Assembly: GCA_002104985.1 (NCBI GenBank) | Contig: MCGO01000015.1 | Coordinates: forward strand, 62,001 to 126,000 | Reading direction: 5' to 3' | DNA from: Rhizoclosmatium globosum | Lineage: Eukaryota; Chytridiomycota; Chytridiomycetes; Chytridiales; Chytriomycetaceae | Length of the DNA: 64,000 bases | Shown: piece by piece, positions 47,776 through 58,894 of the stretch | Layout: each line of letters begins with the position of its first letter | Position numbering within the stretch: position 1 is the first letter of the stretch | The notes under the pieces: generated by a model | What the model was told of the DNA's origin: nothing | Databases searched by the model: none | The model's input: the letters and a program-made list of their open reading frames with translations, nothing else | Position numbers and translations under genes: made by a program

Positions 47776-49585
47776 ATGAACCGGTACTTCTTCGTCCGCC
47801 GCCAGGACCACAATGCCATTAAGGTTGGCACTCACATCGACAACAACCGTACCAGGAGAGAGTGACCATTGGAAGATGTCGCGGATGTGATTGCTGCGTT
47901 CTTTGTTAATGCCTCACCGTATGAGCTTGGAATGTGCACCCTCCACCAAATCATTGATGGTGTTGAAGGACCCGCGCTGCGTTCCGGGCTTCCTCTTACT
48001 GAAGTGACTGGTGGGCAGACTGACGACGTCCCGCTTATTGTCAAATCAAAGCGAGCTCCAAATACCAACATCAATCAAAACGCACCTGACATCAACGCCA
48101 AAGTGATGGAAGGTTTGTAGTTTCTACACTCAATTGGTTAAGTGGCTCACACTACCTAAATAGCCCTTGCTAACTTTGCTGTGATCCTGAAGAACATTGC
48201 AGAACTGAAAGTCAAGAGTTCACCGCAATCAGAAACTGAAATTGGAATTCGTACATTGAATGTTGTTAAAGAGTTTAAGAACTTTTACGTTCACGTACAC
48301 GATCCTCAAAAAGTCCCTCTGTTGACCTCAGCTGAATACAACCTTTTTCAATCCATCAAATGGAAAGAAGCAGAATTTCAAATCAAAATGATGGAAATAT
48401 TCCAGACTGCTCTCGGACCTGATGTTAACCTCGTCAAAAGTGAGCACTCGAACTGGTTATCGAATGGAGGAGACAAAAGCACAAATTTCCAGTCTGAATT
48501 AACTGTATGCTTGAAGGGGCTGTATTGTTGCAGGAAAGAATTGGGCGGTGAAGGCAAAACAAATATGCGTGACGAGTGTGACACGAATGACACCGTTTTT
48601 CACTATGGCGTTCCTCCAAAGAAGCTTTCGGATATGATTTGCATTCTAGAAGGCAAGGTGAATTTTTCGGAAACCAGCGATTTTGGTCAGGTAAAGTGAA
48701 CATGATTCTAGTTTTACCTAACAACTTGTGAAGGTTGTATGTTACTTGCAGCACATGGAAGAGTTTTCTTCCGCTGTCCTTTTTGACAGGAAACGATGCT
48801 GGCTTGTTCGGTCTCGGGAGAAGAAGGTTATTGCTTCAGTTGAGGAAGTTTCTTGGAACGTTGGTGGATCCAAGGAAAAATTCGTGACTTTCGTTTTGAA
48901 TTCGTTGCGTCCTTGGAGCACTTTGATTTTGGACGCCTGCAAATATTACAATGTTCAGTTGGTCGAATCAGATGCGTTTCTTGGCGCTGGCGCTGTAGGA
49001 CGTGTTTTCAAAGTGTATCGCACAGGAACGAATGGGCGGCGAATTTATTTTGCGCTGAAAGTTGTCCTGTAAGCTAGACATCATGGCCTTTCTTTGCTCA
49101 ACATGGAATGTGGCCTGTTGAAGCAAGCCCATGATACCAACGTTGTGGTGTCTGTCGCTGGCGACTTCAAGCGATTCGAAGGTTCTGGAGCAGCTCTTTT
49201 GATTTCACCTGTTGGAAAGCCTATCTGTCGAAGCGAATTATCACTTGAGCTTTTGGAGAAAATTGGACTTCTGTTGTATGCACTTCACGAAAAAGGATTT
49301 CAGCATGGTGATCCGCGTCTCGAGAACCTGATCGTGAGGAACGACGATGGAGAGCTTTTGTGGATTGATTTGATGGAGTCCCTGTGGGGTGACTATCGGT
49401 GGACGGAGGATGCAACAATGCTATCGAAATCACTCCTTAACAAACTTGAGTTATCAGACTCTATCAAGAGACTAATTGCTATTTACGGAGTGCAGCAGAG
49501 CAGAGAATCGTGCTTGAATCTCGCGAATAGTTGGTGGGTTGAACTTAGTGAAGAATTGATTGTAAATGAAATCAGTTTTGAATAA
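47776..49585 (+). pseudogene. Crinkler-like gene with kinase-type domain and two in-frame stops
   Basis: Three exons (47776-48112, 48164-48690 and 48752-49585; introns 51 and 61 nt) keep phase. The N-terminal 105 residues resemble the ubiquitin-like header of Crinkler (CRN) effectors: a beta-rich start, a DVADVIAAFF helix, GMCTLHQIID, then a DDVPLIVKSK end. A linker of about 200 residues follows. The C-terminal part is kinase-like, with the glycine loop LGAGAVGRVFKVY, the Lys strand YFALKVV, the helix-C Glu in NMECGLL, the catalytic loop HGDPRLEN and metal-binding LWIDL. In-frame TGA (47860-47862) and TAA (49070-49072) interrupt it, with no frameshift and no fitting intron. So the gene may be decayed, or the stops are base-call errors. 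The Crinkler assignment is from pattern only. Such proteins in other chytrids and oomycetes are effectors or NTPase/kinase fusions. Confidence 0.58.
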
Positions 49586-49694
49586 TTGACTTGAGTGATG
49601 ACGTTTTATGAATTGACAGTATCTTAACACAATAAATTAGGTATAATTTGATTAACAGCGTAAGAATACTGAGCGTTGGGTAGTTCTGTATCAT

Positions 49695-52576
49695 TTATTT
49701 GTCCAATTGTAATATCTTCTGTCCTTGCTCTGAAAGCATATTAATCTTTCGCTTCATATCGGGAAACTCTGAAATTAATAGATGGAAGTCGTGTCGTGTC
49801 AAACGATACAGGATTGAAGGCGCCGCCGCTTGTACCGTTGCTGTTCGAAGTACTTTCGTAATCAAGGATACTTCTACTTAGATTATCAGATGTGAACTCT
49901 AGCCATTACGACTATCATACCTCCAATGTAACTACCATCGTACAAGCTGACAACCTTCTGCCCATTCACATACACATTCACTTTTCCACTCAAAATGAAG
50001 AACATGTCGTTTCCCGAATCGCCTTGTTTCGTGATAAAGTCTCCTGCGACAAAGTACCGTGCATGCAAAATTGTTGACATTTTGTTGAAGAAGATGTCAT
50101 CTCTGCCATCACCTTCTTCGCGACGCAAGAATGGAACTTTCTCGATAAGTTTACGAGTGTTGTGGGACGAAATTTCCTGGTGAGTGACAGGTTATTGGCT
50201 CCATCGCACCGTCTATTCGTAATACCTCTCTCAATGAGTCGTTCATATCGGCTAACAGTGCATCTTCTTCAAAGTACTTGCCCCGATACTTGATTTCGTA
50301 GTAACTTATAAGTTTCTCCTTTGTCTCATCACTCAACTTTTTCCATTTAACGTAGTCAATGAGTTCCTCCATTTTCTGATTATACAGTCTCCCAGACGGA
50401 TTTATCGACATGGCCGCACTTGAAATGTATCCGACAAATCCAGCATACTATGACAGAGAATCAGTAAAAACTGGCCTTATTTGTCTCCCATACCAAGACA
50501 GCCCCAACAACAATATAAACAACTGCAACAATCTGTTCCACAGCTGTTTGTGGCTTCCAAGCTGTTGGGAACAAATTTCCAACCGCCAAAAAGAACATAC
50601 TTGTATACACTTCAAACACATTCCAATCCCGAAATTCGGGAAACGCAAGTTCCCACTTTTCGAACCCTGTTTCTCTTCCTGCATAGTACGCGCTGCATGC
50701 GTTGAAGTGAATGAAGAAGAAAATTCCCACAACTATGGGGAGGGTTTTTGAAACTCCTGTTCCAAGCCGTTCTTCGATTGACAGTTTCGTACGTATGTAG
50801 ATTGGGCAGCGGGAGATGATTTCAGGAAGACGGTAGAATCGAGGGAGACGGAGGAGGAAGAGGAGGAGTCGTGATGTATGTTCTTGTGGAACAAGGAATA
50901 GGTCGAATGGGATGACGGTTATGATATCAAGAAGAATGTTCCGTTTTAGATACAGCATAATCCAAGACTGAAGAGAAGGTCTGTTTGATTCATATTCCTG
51001 GAATGATTGGAAGACTGTGGTTGGAAAGTTTGGTTGAGGTGTCATTAGCGTGATAATTGAATCAGCCAAAAATACTGTGGTTAACCTGTTTGGAACGTTT
51101 AAAGAGGGAGCTGTAAAATAATCTTCACATTACAAGATTCTAAAGATGAGAACAACTTGATCTGTCAAATCAAAGCATATTACGAAAGGAATGACCCATA
51201 AACATACAAAATAAGCCACTAGCATATATTTTAGCTTCGATTTCAGTATTTTAAATTAACGTACATGACAGTATGAAGTCCCATCCAGTGTTAAACCAGC
51301 TTTTCGGATGCAACCCATGTTTCCTAAACTGTATACTTTCCAAGTCACCAGCTTCAAAAAACCTTGCTGCAACGCGTTTTCCTTTGCTATCAAAGCTCGG
51401 TAGCATAAACCAAAACGAAATGCGATACAGGAGAGGAAACGACGAGAAATCTACAGTGACTTCCTTGATCTCATACACTGGTCGATTTCGAGCTATAGTC
51501 GATGATTTATCCGCATCAGATATGGCTGATGATTGAATTGATGGAGATCGTCTGACGTTTGTGCCCGGTGGGGCAATTGAGTTCTCTGAATGAAGGAGGG
51601 ATCCTCGACGTAACGCTGAAGGTGGCTTCGACGACGGAACGTATCTGTTTGGCTGGAGTGTTGAATTTGCTTGTGGTGTTGCTTTTTGTTTCTTTGCAGA
51701 GAATGTGTATGCATTGAACATTGAATCAACTGTGTCGGTGGATTCTGAAGGACGTCCTGACTTTCCCAGCTGGAATTCAGTGTTCCCGCCCTTTTCTTGA
51801 TTGATTCTTTCATTTGAAGATGCAACGATGCTCTTTGTGCTGAGTTGTTGTGTGACATTGGGAAGTTTGTATTTTTCGTTGATGATTCCAATTTCAACGT
51901 GCGAGGCTTCTGGTTTTTTAGCTTCCGGTTGAAACTGGTGTCGTAATCGTGCAACTGGAGACGGGTCAGGAGAAAATTTATGTCTTGTTTTCGCATTGGG
52001 GGATGACATTCGAGCATGTGAAATATTCTCTGTTACAGTATTTGATCTGGTCACCTCAGTTTTTCGAACATCGAATTTATCCTGGCTGCTTGTTGCTTGG
52101 CTTCTTGAATCGGATCTGTATAAGCTCCTTATTGATGACGACAGCGCATCTTTCAGTACGTTTCCTAAAAGCTTGTTTTTTGGATGTACACTCGCGTCCT
52201 TGTCAAATACTGGTGGTTTCGTGTTATTTCCTTCCATTTCTATAGTATAATCTGCACGAGAAAGACGAAGCCCTAAAGGGGCCAGAGATGCATGGGATTG
52301 CTCAATATCCAAGTCTTTTGATTCTTCGTCCTCCGGAGAAGCAAGATCTGGAACAACTGTTGAGGTTGTTTCTGCATTTTTATCAAAAGCCTTGACTAGT
52401 GCGCGCGTCGGAGAGGACTTTGTACTTGTGCTTGATGAGGTAATTATCTGTGCTTCTGGAGTTGATGATCCTAGGAGGTCAAGGAGGCGTTCAGTCTTTG
52501 CCAAGATATCCACTCGAAGGTCTAAAATATCTGCGATGAGGACGCGGTGAAGGTCTTGTACTTGTGATAAGTTCAT
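49695..52576 (-). CDS. Cyclic-nucleotide-gated/HCN-type ion channel
   Basis: Six exons (51265-52576, 51134-51218, 50494-51085, 50226-50447, 49921-50176 and 49695-49873; introns 46-49 nt) join without any frame break to 881 residues. The N-terminal 430 residues are cytosolic and Ser-rich. S1 and S2 follow, then a family-typical S3-S4 region (RNILLDIITVIPFDLFLV), S5 and a pore with FLAVGNLFPTAW. The C-linker has LRE joined by splicing to EISSHNTRKLIEKVPF. The CNB domain carries ARYFVAGDFITKQGDSG and FFILSGKVNVYV, then YIGEVSLIT and RTATVQA, the phosphate-binding cassette region. The filter has neither the GYG of K and HCN channels nor the GET of animal CNG channels. Ligand and ion selectivity are open. 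It probably acts in zoospore or hyphal signalling. Confidence 0.9.
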
Positions 52577-52739
52577 GGCCAGAGTCAACGTAAATCTTAC
52601 GAGAATCTTTGTAAACTTGAATATTTATGTTGTGGGGAAAGCCCATTTGGAAGAAACTTCCGCTCTAATTTCCCAATTCAGAAGAAAATTGTGCAGTGAT
52701 TTATTCAATGTATTTGAATGCGTTGGAATACTCAACATT

Positions 52740-54002
52740 TTAGACCTCTACAGTCTCTCCAACGTCAACAATGACGAAATCAGTATCTTTGATTCCTCGC
52801 TTCTTCAATTCCTCTCTCAACACACCCGGTGGTTCTCGCGGTCCTTCAAAACCAAGTCCAAATGTTCCCCAATGCATCCCAACACTTTTCTTACTCCCGA
52901 GATCAACATGGACATCACACGCATCTTTTGGATTACAATGAATTGGAGAGAATAGCAATCGCGGTTCATATGCACCAATTGGGATCGCGGCTAAATCGCA
53001 AGGACCGAATCGCGCTTTCACTTGACGGAAGGCAGGGCAAGTTGGTACAGAGTCTTCATTATCCCCTTCAAAAACGGAGCGGTATCCCGTATCACCACCG
53101 AAAAAGAAGGACTTTTGTGGTGTTGCAATGTGCCAGGAACTCCAAAGAGTTTGGTTTCGGTCCCACGCTGTTCGACTTGAAAAATGCTGACAGGGAGTAC
53201 AAGTGATTTCAACACTATTATCTGAATTTCCGAACCAGTTGGTTGCAGTTGTTTTAGGCTTTGATATCTTGTATGAATCCCACCAGTCACATTCAACAAC
53301 ATTTGTAATTCCAACGTCAGTAAGGAGTGACTTGTTTCCGAGAGGCACGAAAAAGATGATATCTGGATTGTTTTTGTGGAGACTTTGCATAATGGGAAGG
53401 TCTAGATGATCATAATGGTTGTGCGAGACAACAACAGCATCAAGCTTCAGTTCATCCAGCTTCACATTGGGCGGAGTTTGAACCAATCGCTTTGGACCAG
53501 CAAAAGATACCGGAGAGCATCGATCGCTGAGACAAGGATCCAGTAGGATATTTGCCCCAGGAAGTGTCAAGAGACATGCTGCGTGACCAAGCCACGTCAG
53601 CGCCATTCCATTTGCATTTGCACTTGACTTTGCAAGTGCTTCAAAATCGACTGGCCGCAGCTTCGGAATTTCTTCTTCGGTTGAGGCCGGTTCAGTCTTT
53701 CTGTTCCATCTCGCCATCAATATCTTTCCCAACATCCCAAACGAGCTGTTTGCCGGTTCGCGAAACGAGTCCCACGGATTGACAAACCCTTTTCCATTTG
53801 GCAAGTGGTGCGACATGTCTTCGTTTGCTGCGCGGGCATCGTGCGTGCGGGTCAGTGTCAGTGCTCCAATTTTGGAACTGGCGCCATTCGAAAGAAGCGG
53901 CAAGACTGGGCCGTCGGGCTTGATCGGCGCAGGAAACATTATCATGTAGCCAAGTCCGGCGCCGGCAGTGGCGAGGGCTGCGGCTTTGAGTGCGCGACTC
54001 AT
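52740..54002 (-). CDS. NAPE-PLD-like metallo-beta-lactamase-fold phospholipase
   Basis: Single exon, 420 residues, frame intact. The zinc-binding HNHYDHLD motif sits in VVVSHNHYDHLDLPI. TWLGHAACLL precedes it, and the downstream metal ligands fit FFFGGDTGYRSVF and a late MHWGTF His, as in N-acyl-phosphatidylethanolamine-hydrolysing phospholipase D and its fungal mitochondrial homologue FMP30. The N-terminus has a hydrophobic Ala/Gly-rich segment (AAALATAGAGLGYMIMF) that may anchor it in a membrane. CTPCQHFSSRTAWDRN is also family-typical. Likely role: release of N-acylethanolamines from N-acyl phospholipids. The ATG at 54002 gives the anchor directly. Confidence 0.93.
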   Translation of the reverse strand: MSRALKAAALATAGAGLGYMIMFPAPIKPDGPVLPLLSNGASSKIGALTLTRTHDARAANEDMSHHLPNGKGFVNPWDSFREPANSSFGMLGKILMARWNRKTEPASTEEEIPKLRPVDFEALAKSSANANGMALTWLGHAACLLTLPGANILLDPCLSDRCSPVSFAGPKRLVQTPPNVKLDELKLDAVVVSHNHYDHLDLPIMQSLHKNNPDIIFFVPLGNKSLLTDVGITNVVECDWWDSYKISKPKTTATNWFGNSDNSVEITCTPCQHFSSRTAWDRNQTLWSSWHIATPQKSFFFGGDTGYRSVFEGDNEDSVPTCPAFRQVKARFGPCDLAAIPIGAYEPRLLFSPIHCNPKDACDVHVDLGSKKSVGMHWGTFGLGFEGPREPPGVLREELKKRGIKDTDFVIVDVGETVEV

Positions 54003-54249
54003 TGAGTGATTTGAAAACAGGTTTGAAATGGAGAAAGTGGAAGAATGGATTGAGAACACAAAAAACATGAAGAGACAATAAAATTAGGTCGTGACACCCT
54101 GAAATAGCCAGAGTATGAAAGTACTTTTATCAATGGTAAATCTCAGGCAGCTATCAAAACACAAGAATGAAATTAACCCCAGTGTGAAAGAAGCGATACT
54201 TCAAAGATTTCACATACAAACATAGTCAGAGGATATTGAGAAGCAATTG

Positions 54250-54879
54250 AGTAGTTGAGCATCTTGTAGGGCATTGGGGGTGTTGCTCTATTTAATGGTT
54301 TATGGAGAATATCCATTTTCAGGGATTCAACGGCAACTTTACAACCATCCACACACACTTCCGTCTGATGGGTTTGAAAAAAGTAAGTCAATTATTTGGA
54401 TCCAAAGTCTCTTTAACATCAAACCAGGCTCACAATGCCGATCTCTTCTTCAGAGACTGTTTGTCCAAGCCCCTGCTGATCGGGCAACTATTAATGAGGT
54501 ATCTATAGGTCAGTAAACATTAATCAGACTTAATTCCAAAAATTAGGTTCTCAAACATGGTTGGTGCTTCAATGATGTGCAAACTCAGCGAAACAAGCAA
54601 CAAGTTCAACCACCACCAACTGCAGTAAAGTCCGACTCAGTTGTCTCTATTCCCACTTTCTCAAAGCAACCAAATACAATAAGAATTTCCAAAAAGTCAC
54701 AGAATGAGACTTTGAAGCAGATATCTCAAAATGCTCAAAGACCTGAACTTTTGAAATCAGGGCTTGAAAGTTCACGTAAACTGCTCGTGTCTTTGCCGCC
54801 ACCAAGAATTTGTACGCTGCTTCAAAAAGTGAAAGACTGGTTCAAATGGGCAAGTTGTGTGTCTGTAGAAACTGCTTAA
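54250..54879 (+). pseudogene. 5'-truncated protein kinase remnant (C-lobe only)
   Basis: Only the end of a Ser/Thr kinase domain is present: ALGVLLYLMVYGEYPFSGI (subdomain IX), then LLQRLFVQAPADRATINEVLKHGW (subdomain XI), and a tail of about 100 residues rich in Gln, Ser and Pro. Two introns, 54383-54427 and 54499-54546, still have good sites and keep phase. Upstream, between the NAPE-PLD gene start and 54250, there are stops in every frame and no ATP loop, HRD or DFG. The frame in front of ALGV reads ASCR instead of the usual DxW. This is a gene that lost its 5' two thirds, most likely a pseudogene. Confidence 0.6.
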
Positions 54880-54973
54880 AACGATGGTGTTCTTTGTGAT
54901 TCATGGTTCAGAATTAAGTAAATAATTGTCTGTTGTAAAACTCATCACATTTACTTGCATTTATCGTCATTCT

Positions 54974-56423
54974 TCATACAAACGAGGCGATAAATATCCC
55001 CAAAAGGAAAAGTAAAGAGAACGAAGGCTCAAAAGCAGAGCTATTACTCCTTGTTCCAGTTACGGCCCCGTTACCAACTGAAAGTGGAAATCCTCCTGGT
55101 GAATAAAGAGAGCACCCACTGAAATTGTAAGCATTCGATGCAGGAGGCAATCCCACGGCAACATCTAACAAACTGTGTGGTGAACCACTGGGCACATCTT
55201 GGCTGATCTCCCACATAAAGAGGCCACCCAGTGACTGATTTTGAACATACCTAAAATTCACGTTTTAAATCAGATTCAATGGCATTCAATTCTCACCAAT
55301 TCTTGGCCGCGACACTCTTTTCGTCATCCAACGAATAAAATGTCGAGTCCACATAAGCGTATGAGGCGAGAGCACATGAATCAAAATGCATACTGGAGTC
55401 TGCGACTCCTTGATTGACTAATTCTTTCCAGACAGGTCCAAACGTGTTGATTTCTCCAGTCGCGCGTTGAAAAAGACCGTTGTTGGTGTTTGATACTTTT
55501 GTCCATTGGTGAGTATACGTGACGATTCCCACGTTGAGTTGGGATGGCTTGCAGCCAGTGAGATATTGCTTTGTCATCCAATCGACAGACGAGGAACGGC
55601 CAGGTAAATCAAGGGCTACCGGAGTATTATAGAATACTGGGGTTTTATGGTCTGCAATACCACCAATTGCATTGTCAATATCATAGTTCATGAGGTTGAT
55701 ATAGTCTACACTTGAACAGACTCCTTTCTTGTCGATTGCGTCCATCTGATACGTATACTGAGCTGCAGCAAAACTGATGATATATTGCTCATTAAATCGA
55801 TTTGGTCCGTATGCAGTGAACGCTGCTCTAAGCTTAGCGAGAAAGCTGGTAAAGTTGGCTGTGTCAGATTTCTCTGGTTGCTCCCAGTCGATATCAATTC
55901 CATCCCAACCAAAAGCGGTTATGAACGATACGATTGATTTGACAAAGGCGTCAACGTTTTGTGGTAAGACTGCCTTCCAGAATGTGGCTGTGTTCTCCCA
56001 TCCTCCAACGGCAAGAACCAAACGAAGTTGAGGTGCCTTTTCTTTCAAGCCAAAGACGTAGGCATATCTGCCACAGTTGAATACATCTATTGATACCGTT
56101 GGATTGCATTGTAGCTTAGTGTTGCCGGCTGTGCAATCTGATGAAGGACAGTTTCCAGTAGCACCAATCAATGGTGCAAGAGCCACCTTTTTGGAGCCAT
56201 CGCTGGCTGTGCAAGTCGGTGGAGGTTTAACTGATGCAGCCACGCAGTTTCCCGTCACATCGGAGTACAAATCGGCAAAGTCGAGAAAGTAAGTACCGGT
56301 GGACGCAGAGAAGGAAACACTGCCAAACGAATAATGCAAGTGTGTTAGCTTTGACAGGCTGGATGCCGGGATATCGTATCCACTCCATGACGTATAGTAG
56401 CCGATCGTTCGTTGGGGAGACAT
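54974..56423 (-). CDS. GH18 chitinase with GPI-type C-terminus
   Basis: Glycoside hydrolase family 18, cleaving chitin by a substrate-assisted mechanism. The catalytic motif DGIDIDWE is intact (last Glu is the acid). Beta-1 RTIGYYTSW, LRLVLAVGGW, YINLMNYD and GGLFMWEIS support the TIM barrel. Exons 55297-56423 and 54974-55250 (46-nt intron) give 467 residues without a frame break. The end, after a Ser/Asn linker, is hydrophobic (FSLLFLLGIFIASFV), a GPI-anchor type signal. No signal peptide follows the ATG at 56423, so a short upstream exon with the leader may be missing from this model. Likely acts on the cell wall during growth or sporangium discharge. Confidence 0.92.
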
Positions 56424-56583
56424 TGTCCGTTGAGTGAAAGTGGTTTGGTTTGATTGATTGCAATCAAAAGTTAACTTCCGACATAACACGAATTAACATA
56501 CATTTCATCGCTAGAAGTCAAAAAGAAATGATAGGTAATATTAATTGTCAAAAGATCTACAAACAGCCCGACAAATACGGCCA

Positions 56584-58693
56584 ATGATCCCTCCTCCTCC
56601 ACCGCCCCCACCACCACCTCCAGCACCCGAAATAACCCCTCCGATTACAGTCAAAACGCGTCCAGTATCGTCATCACTACCTCAACTAACACCTCCATCA
56701 ACAAACCGGCCCAGTGTGATAACAACTACACCCCTCCCACCCCTTCCAGACCCCCCATCCTCCCGTTGCGTCTCAGCCGCCCAAGTAAACAACCCAATAA
56801 TCCCACCCCCAAAACGCCTCTCCGAAACCGTCACCGTCCCAACAACCGAACCCGTCCTCGTCTTTGCCTCCAACGAAACCGTGAACAGCGCGAAAACGAG
56901 CCCTGTCAACGCGAAACCGAAGGGCTTTAGTGTGAGTCTTGACGCGCTTGGGAGTAAAGAGATTGCGCGGCTTCAAGCGAAGCGAATCAAGGAAGAGGAA
57001 CGGGATCGGAAGCGTGTGAAGAATGCAGTGGATGCTGGGTCTTCGGGGACTTTGAATATTGGGAGTGGGAAGAAAGGTGGAGTTGGTGGAATTGCGCCAC
57101 CGGATTCTGAGGTGTATGGGGAGAGGAGGAGGAGTAAGAGGACTAGGAAACAGTTGATGTGGATTGGGATTGGGGTTTTGGTTCCTTGCTTTGTTTTGGG
57201 TGTGGTTGTGACCGCGATTTGCTTGTATTACTACTACTTTTTGGTTTCGGTGACGGTGAAGTTTACGGTTGCGGCAGATGATGTAAATGGGTTTAGCGCT
57301 GTGGCAAAATCGGATGCGTCTACTCTTTCGCTCAAGTATATTGTGCGGTCGGTTAAGCTCTGCGATACAGTATACACATCTAGTTGAGTGTTAATGTTTT
57401 ATTCTTTGTGGGTTAAATCTTGTTGCAGCTGTTGGAACTGAAGCTGGCCCAACTTGTCTCTCACTATTTACAAACAACATTATCTCATCCCCAGTCTCGG
57501 AATATACACTTGCAAACGCCAAGGCCGAATTCGACCCACGAACACTCGGAATGGTCGGGAACCCAAACTTCATTCCACCCCCAACAGCATGGACCAACTT
57601 CCTCTCCCCATATTCCATCAACCTTCTCACATCAACCAAAAAATTCACAATGAACACTCAACCCACAACATACAATTTCATTCTCGTAGAAATATACAAC
57701 CCCATCAAACTCGTCGCCAAAATCAACCTATTCCCATCAACGAAACCAACACCTCCACCAGGAATCGGATACGTCCTTGCAACCCGTGGAATCCCCGACG
57801 ACGCGACTGAGTTCTCTCAAACCCCTACTGGCGGCTTGTACACTGCCTACACAACAAGTTTACTCGAATACGAAACGTTGAACGGAACCGCAACCTCACA
57901 ACCTCCACTGAAAAACCAACTTCCGCGAACACCGTACTTTGGAGAGACAATTATTCCGTCTACAGAAACTGAACTCTGGTACCCGTTGTCCACACCCATT
58001 ACTCTATCGCTTGGGAACGGGGGGTTCCAGCGTAGGAAGGTTATTGTGAATATGGTGCTTGATGAGGCGAGTCAACTTATGCAAGGTGTTGCGCCGTCGC
58101 TTCTGTCGAAGAACCAGTCTGTGGAACAGATTCCTGCTGGGAATTTGATTGACGGAGATGGGAACGCAATGTTCCTTCCACCGCCGCAGTTTTCGGCGCT
58201 GGTGCAAGGGGGTGGAGGGGATGTGGTTGGGGTTGAGAGGTACTTGATGTATGTAAAGTCGCAGAATGTGGTTGTGCAGATTAGTTTGATTGTGCAGCCG
58301 AGTGGGAATGGGGTGAATTGGTTGGCGGGGGATGTTGGGGATGGTGTGGCGGGTGTTACTCTTGCGGTTGTGCCTGGGTCTATGGCGGCTTTCGCGTCAG
58401 CGGCAGAGCTTTTGGCTTGGAATGTTACGACGGTGGCGTCTGCTGTGAGGGGAAATGTTTTGATTGTCCCCAAAATTGCTGGAATTGTAAAAGTACAGGA
58501 GAATACGTATCAGTTCTTGGATGTCCATGGAATAGTTGTTCTTGGAAACTTTAAAAGATCAAGTGGGGTGAGAGGAGTGGCCAACACAGCATGGATTAGA
58601 TGTGGATTACTAGACGGCACTATTGGAACTTGTTTGACACCAACACAAACTGAAGATGTAGTGTACTGGCCATACAGCAGACAATTTGCTTAA
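56584..58693 (+). CDS. Type II membrane protein with polyproline cytosolic head, unknown family
   Basis: Two exons (56584-57382 and 57429-58693; 46-nt intron with donor gttgag) encode 687 residues, frame intact. Residues 3-13 are eleven prolines, followed by a Pro/Thr-rich region, a basic helical part (ARLQAKRIKEEERDRKRVK) and RRRSKRTRKQ just before one strong helix at residues 191-222, with a Tyr run at its end. The remaining 460 residues lie outside and contain two similar-looking halves of beta-rich character with NGT, NQS and NVT sites. The polyproline head could bind profilin or SH3 partners. No enzyme motif seen; family not recognised. Confidence 0.7.
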
Positions 58694-58894
58694 AGTTACT
58701 AGGGCTTACAAGAAGCCATTATTATAAGTCCTTACATTTGCTCATTATTTTATAAAGTAAATCATCTCAATTATGAAAAGTGACAAAATGTATTTGCAAG
58801 GGCATGGCACTGAAAGAAAAAACAAATAAAACAAAGAGCAGCACTACTGTCAAAAGAAAAAGGAAACTTCAAACCCACATCAATATATCAAAAC

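Noticed and set aside
42316..49585. UGA reassigned to Trp in the nuclear code
   Set aside because: TGA is used as the terminal stop of CDC5L, SNF4, the cysteine-rich gene, the SDR genes and the ABCC gene at the expected protein ends.
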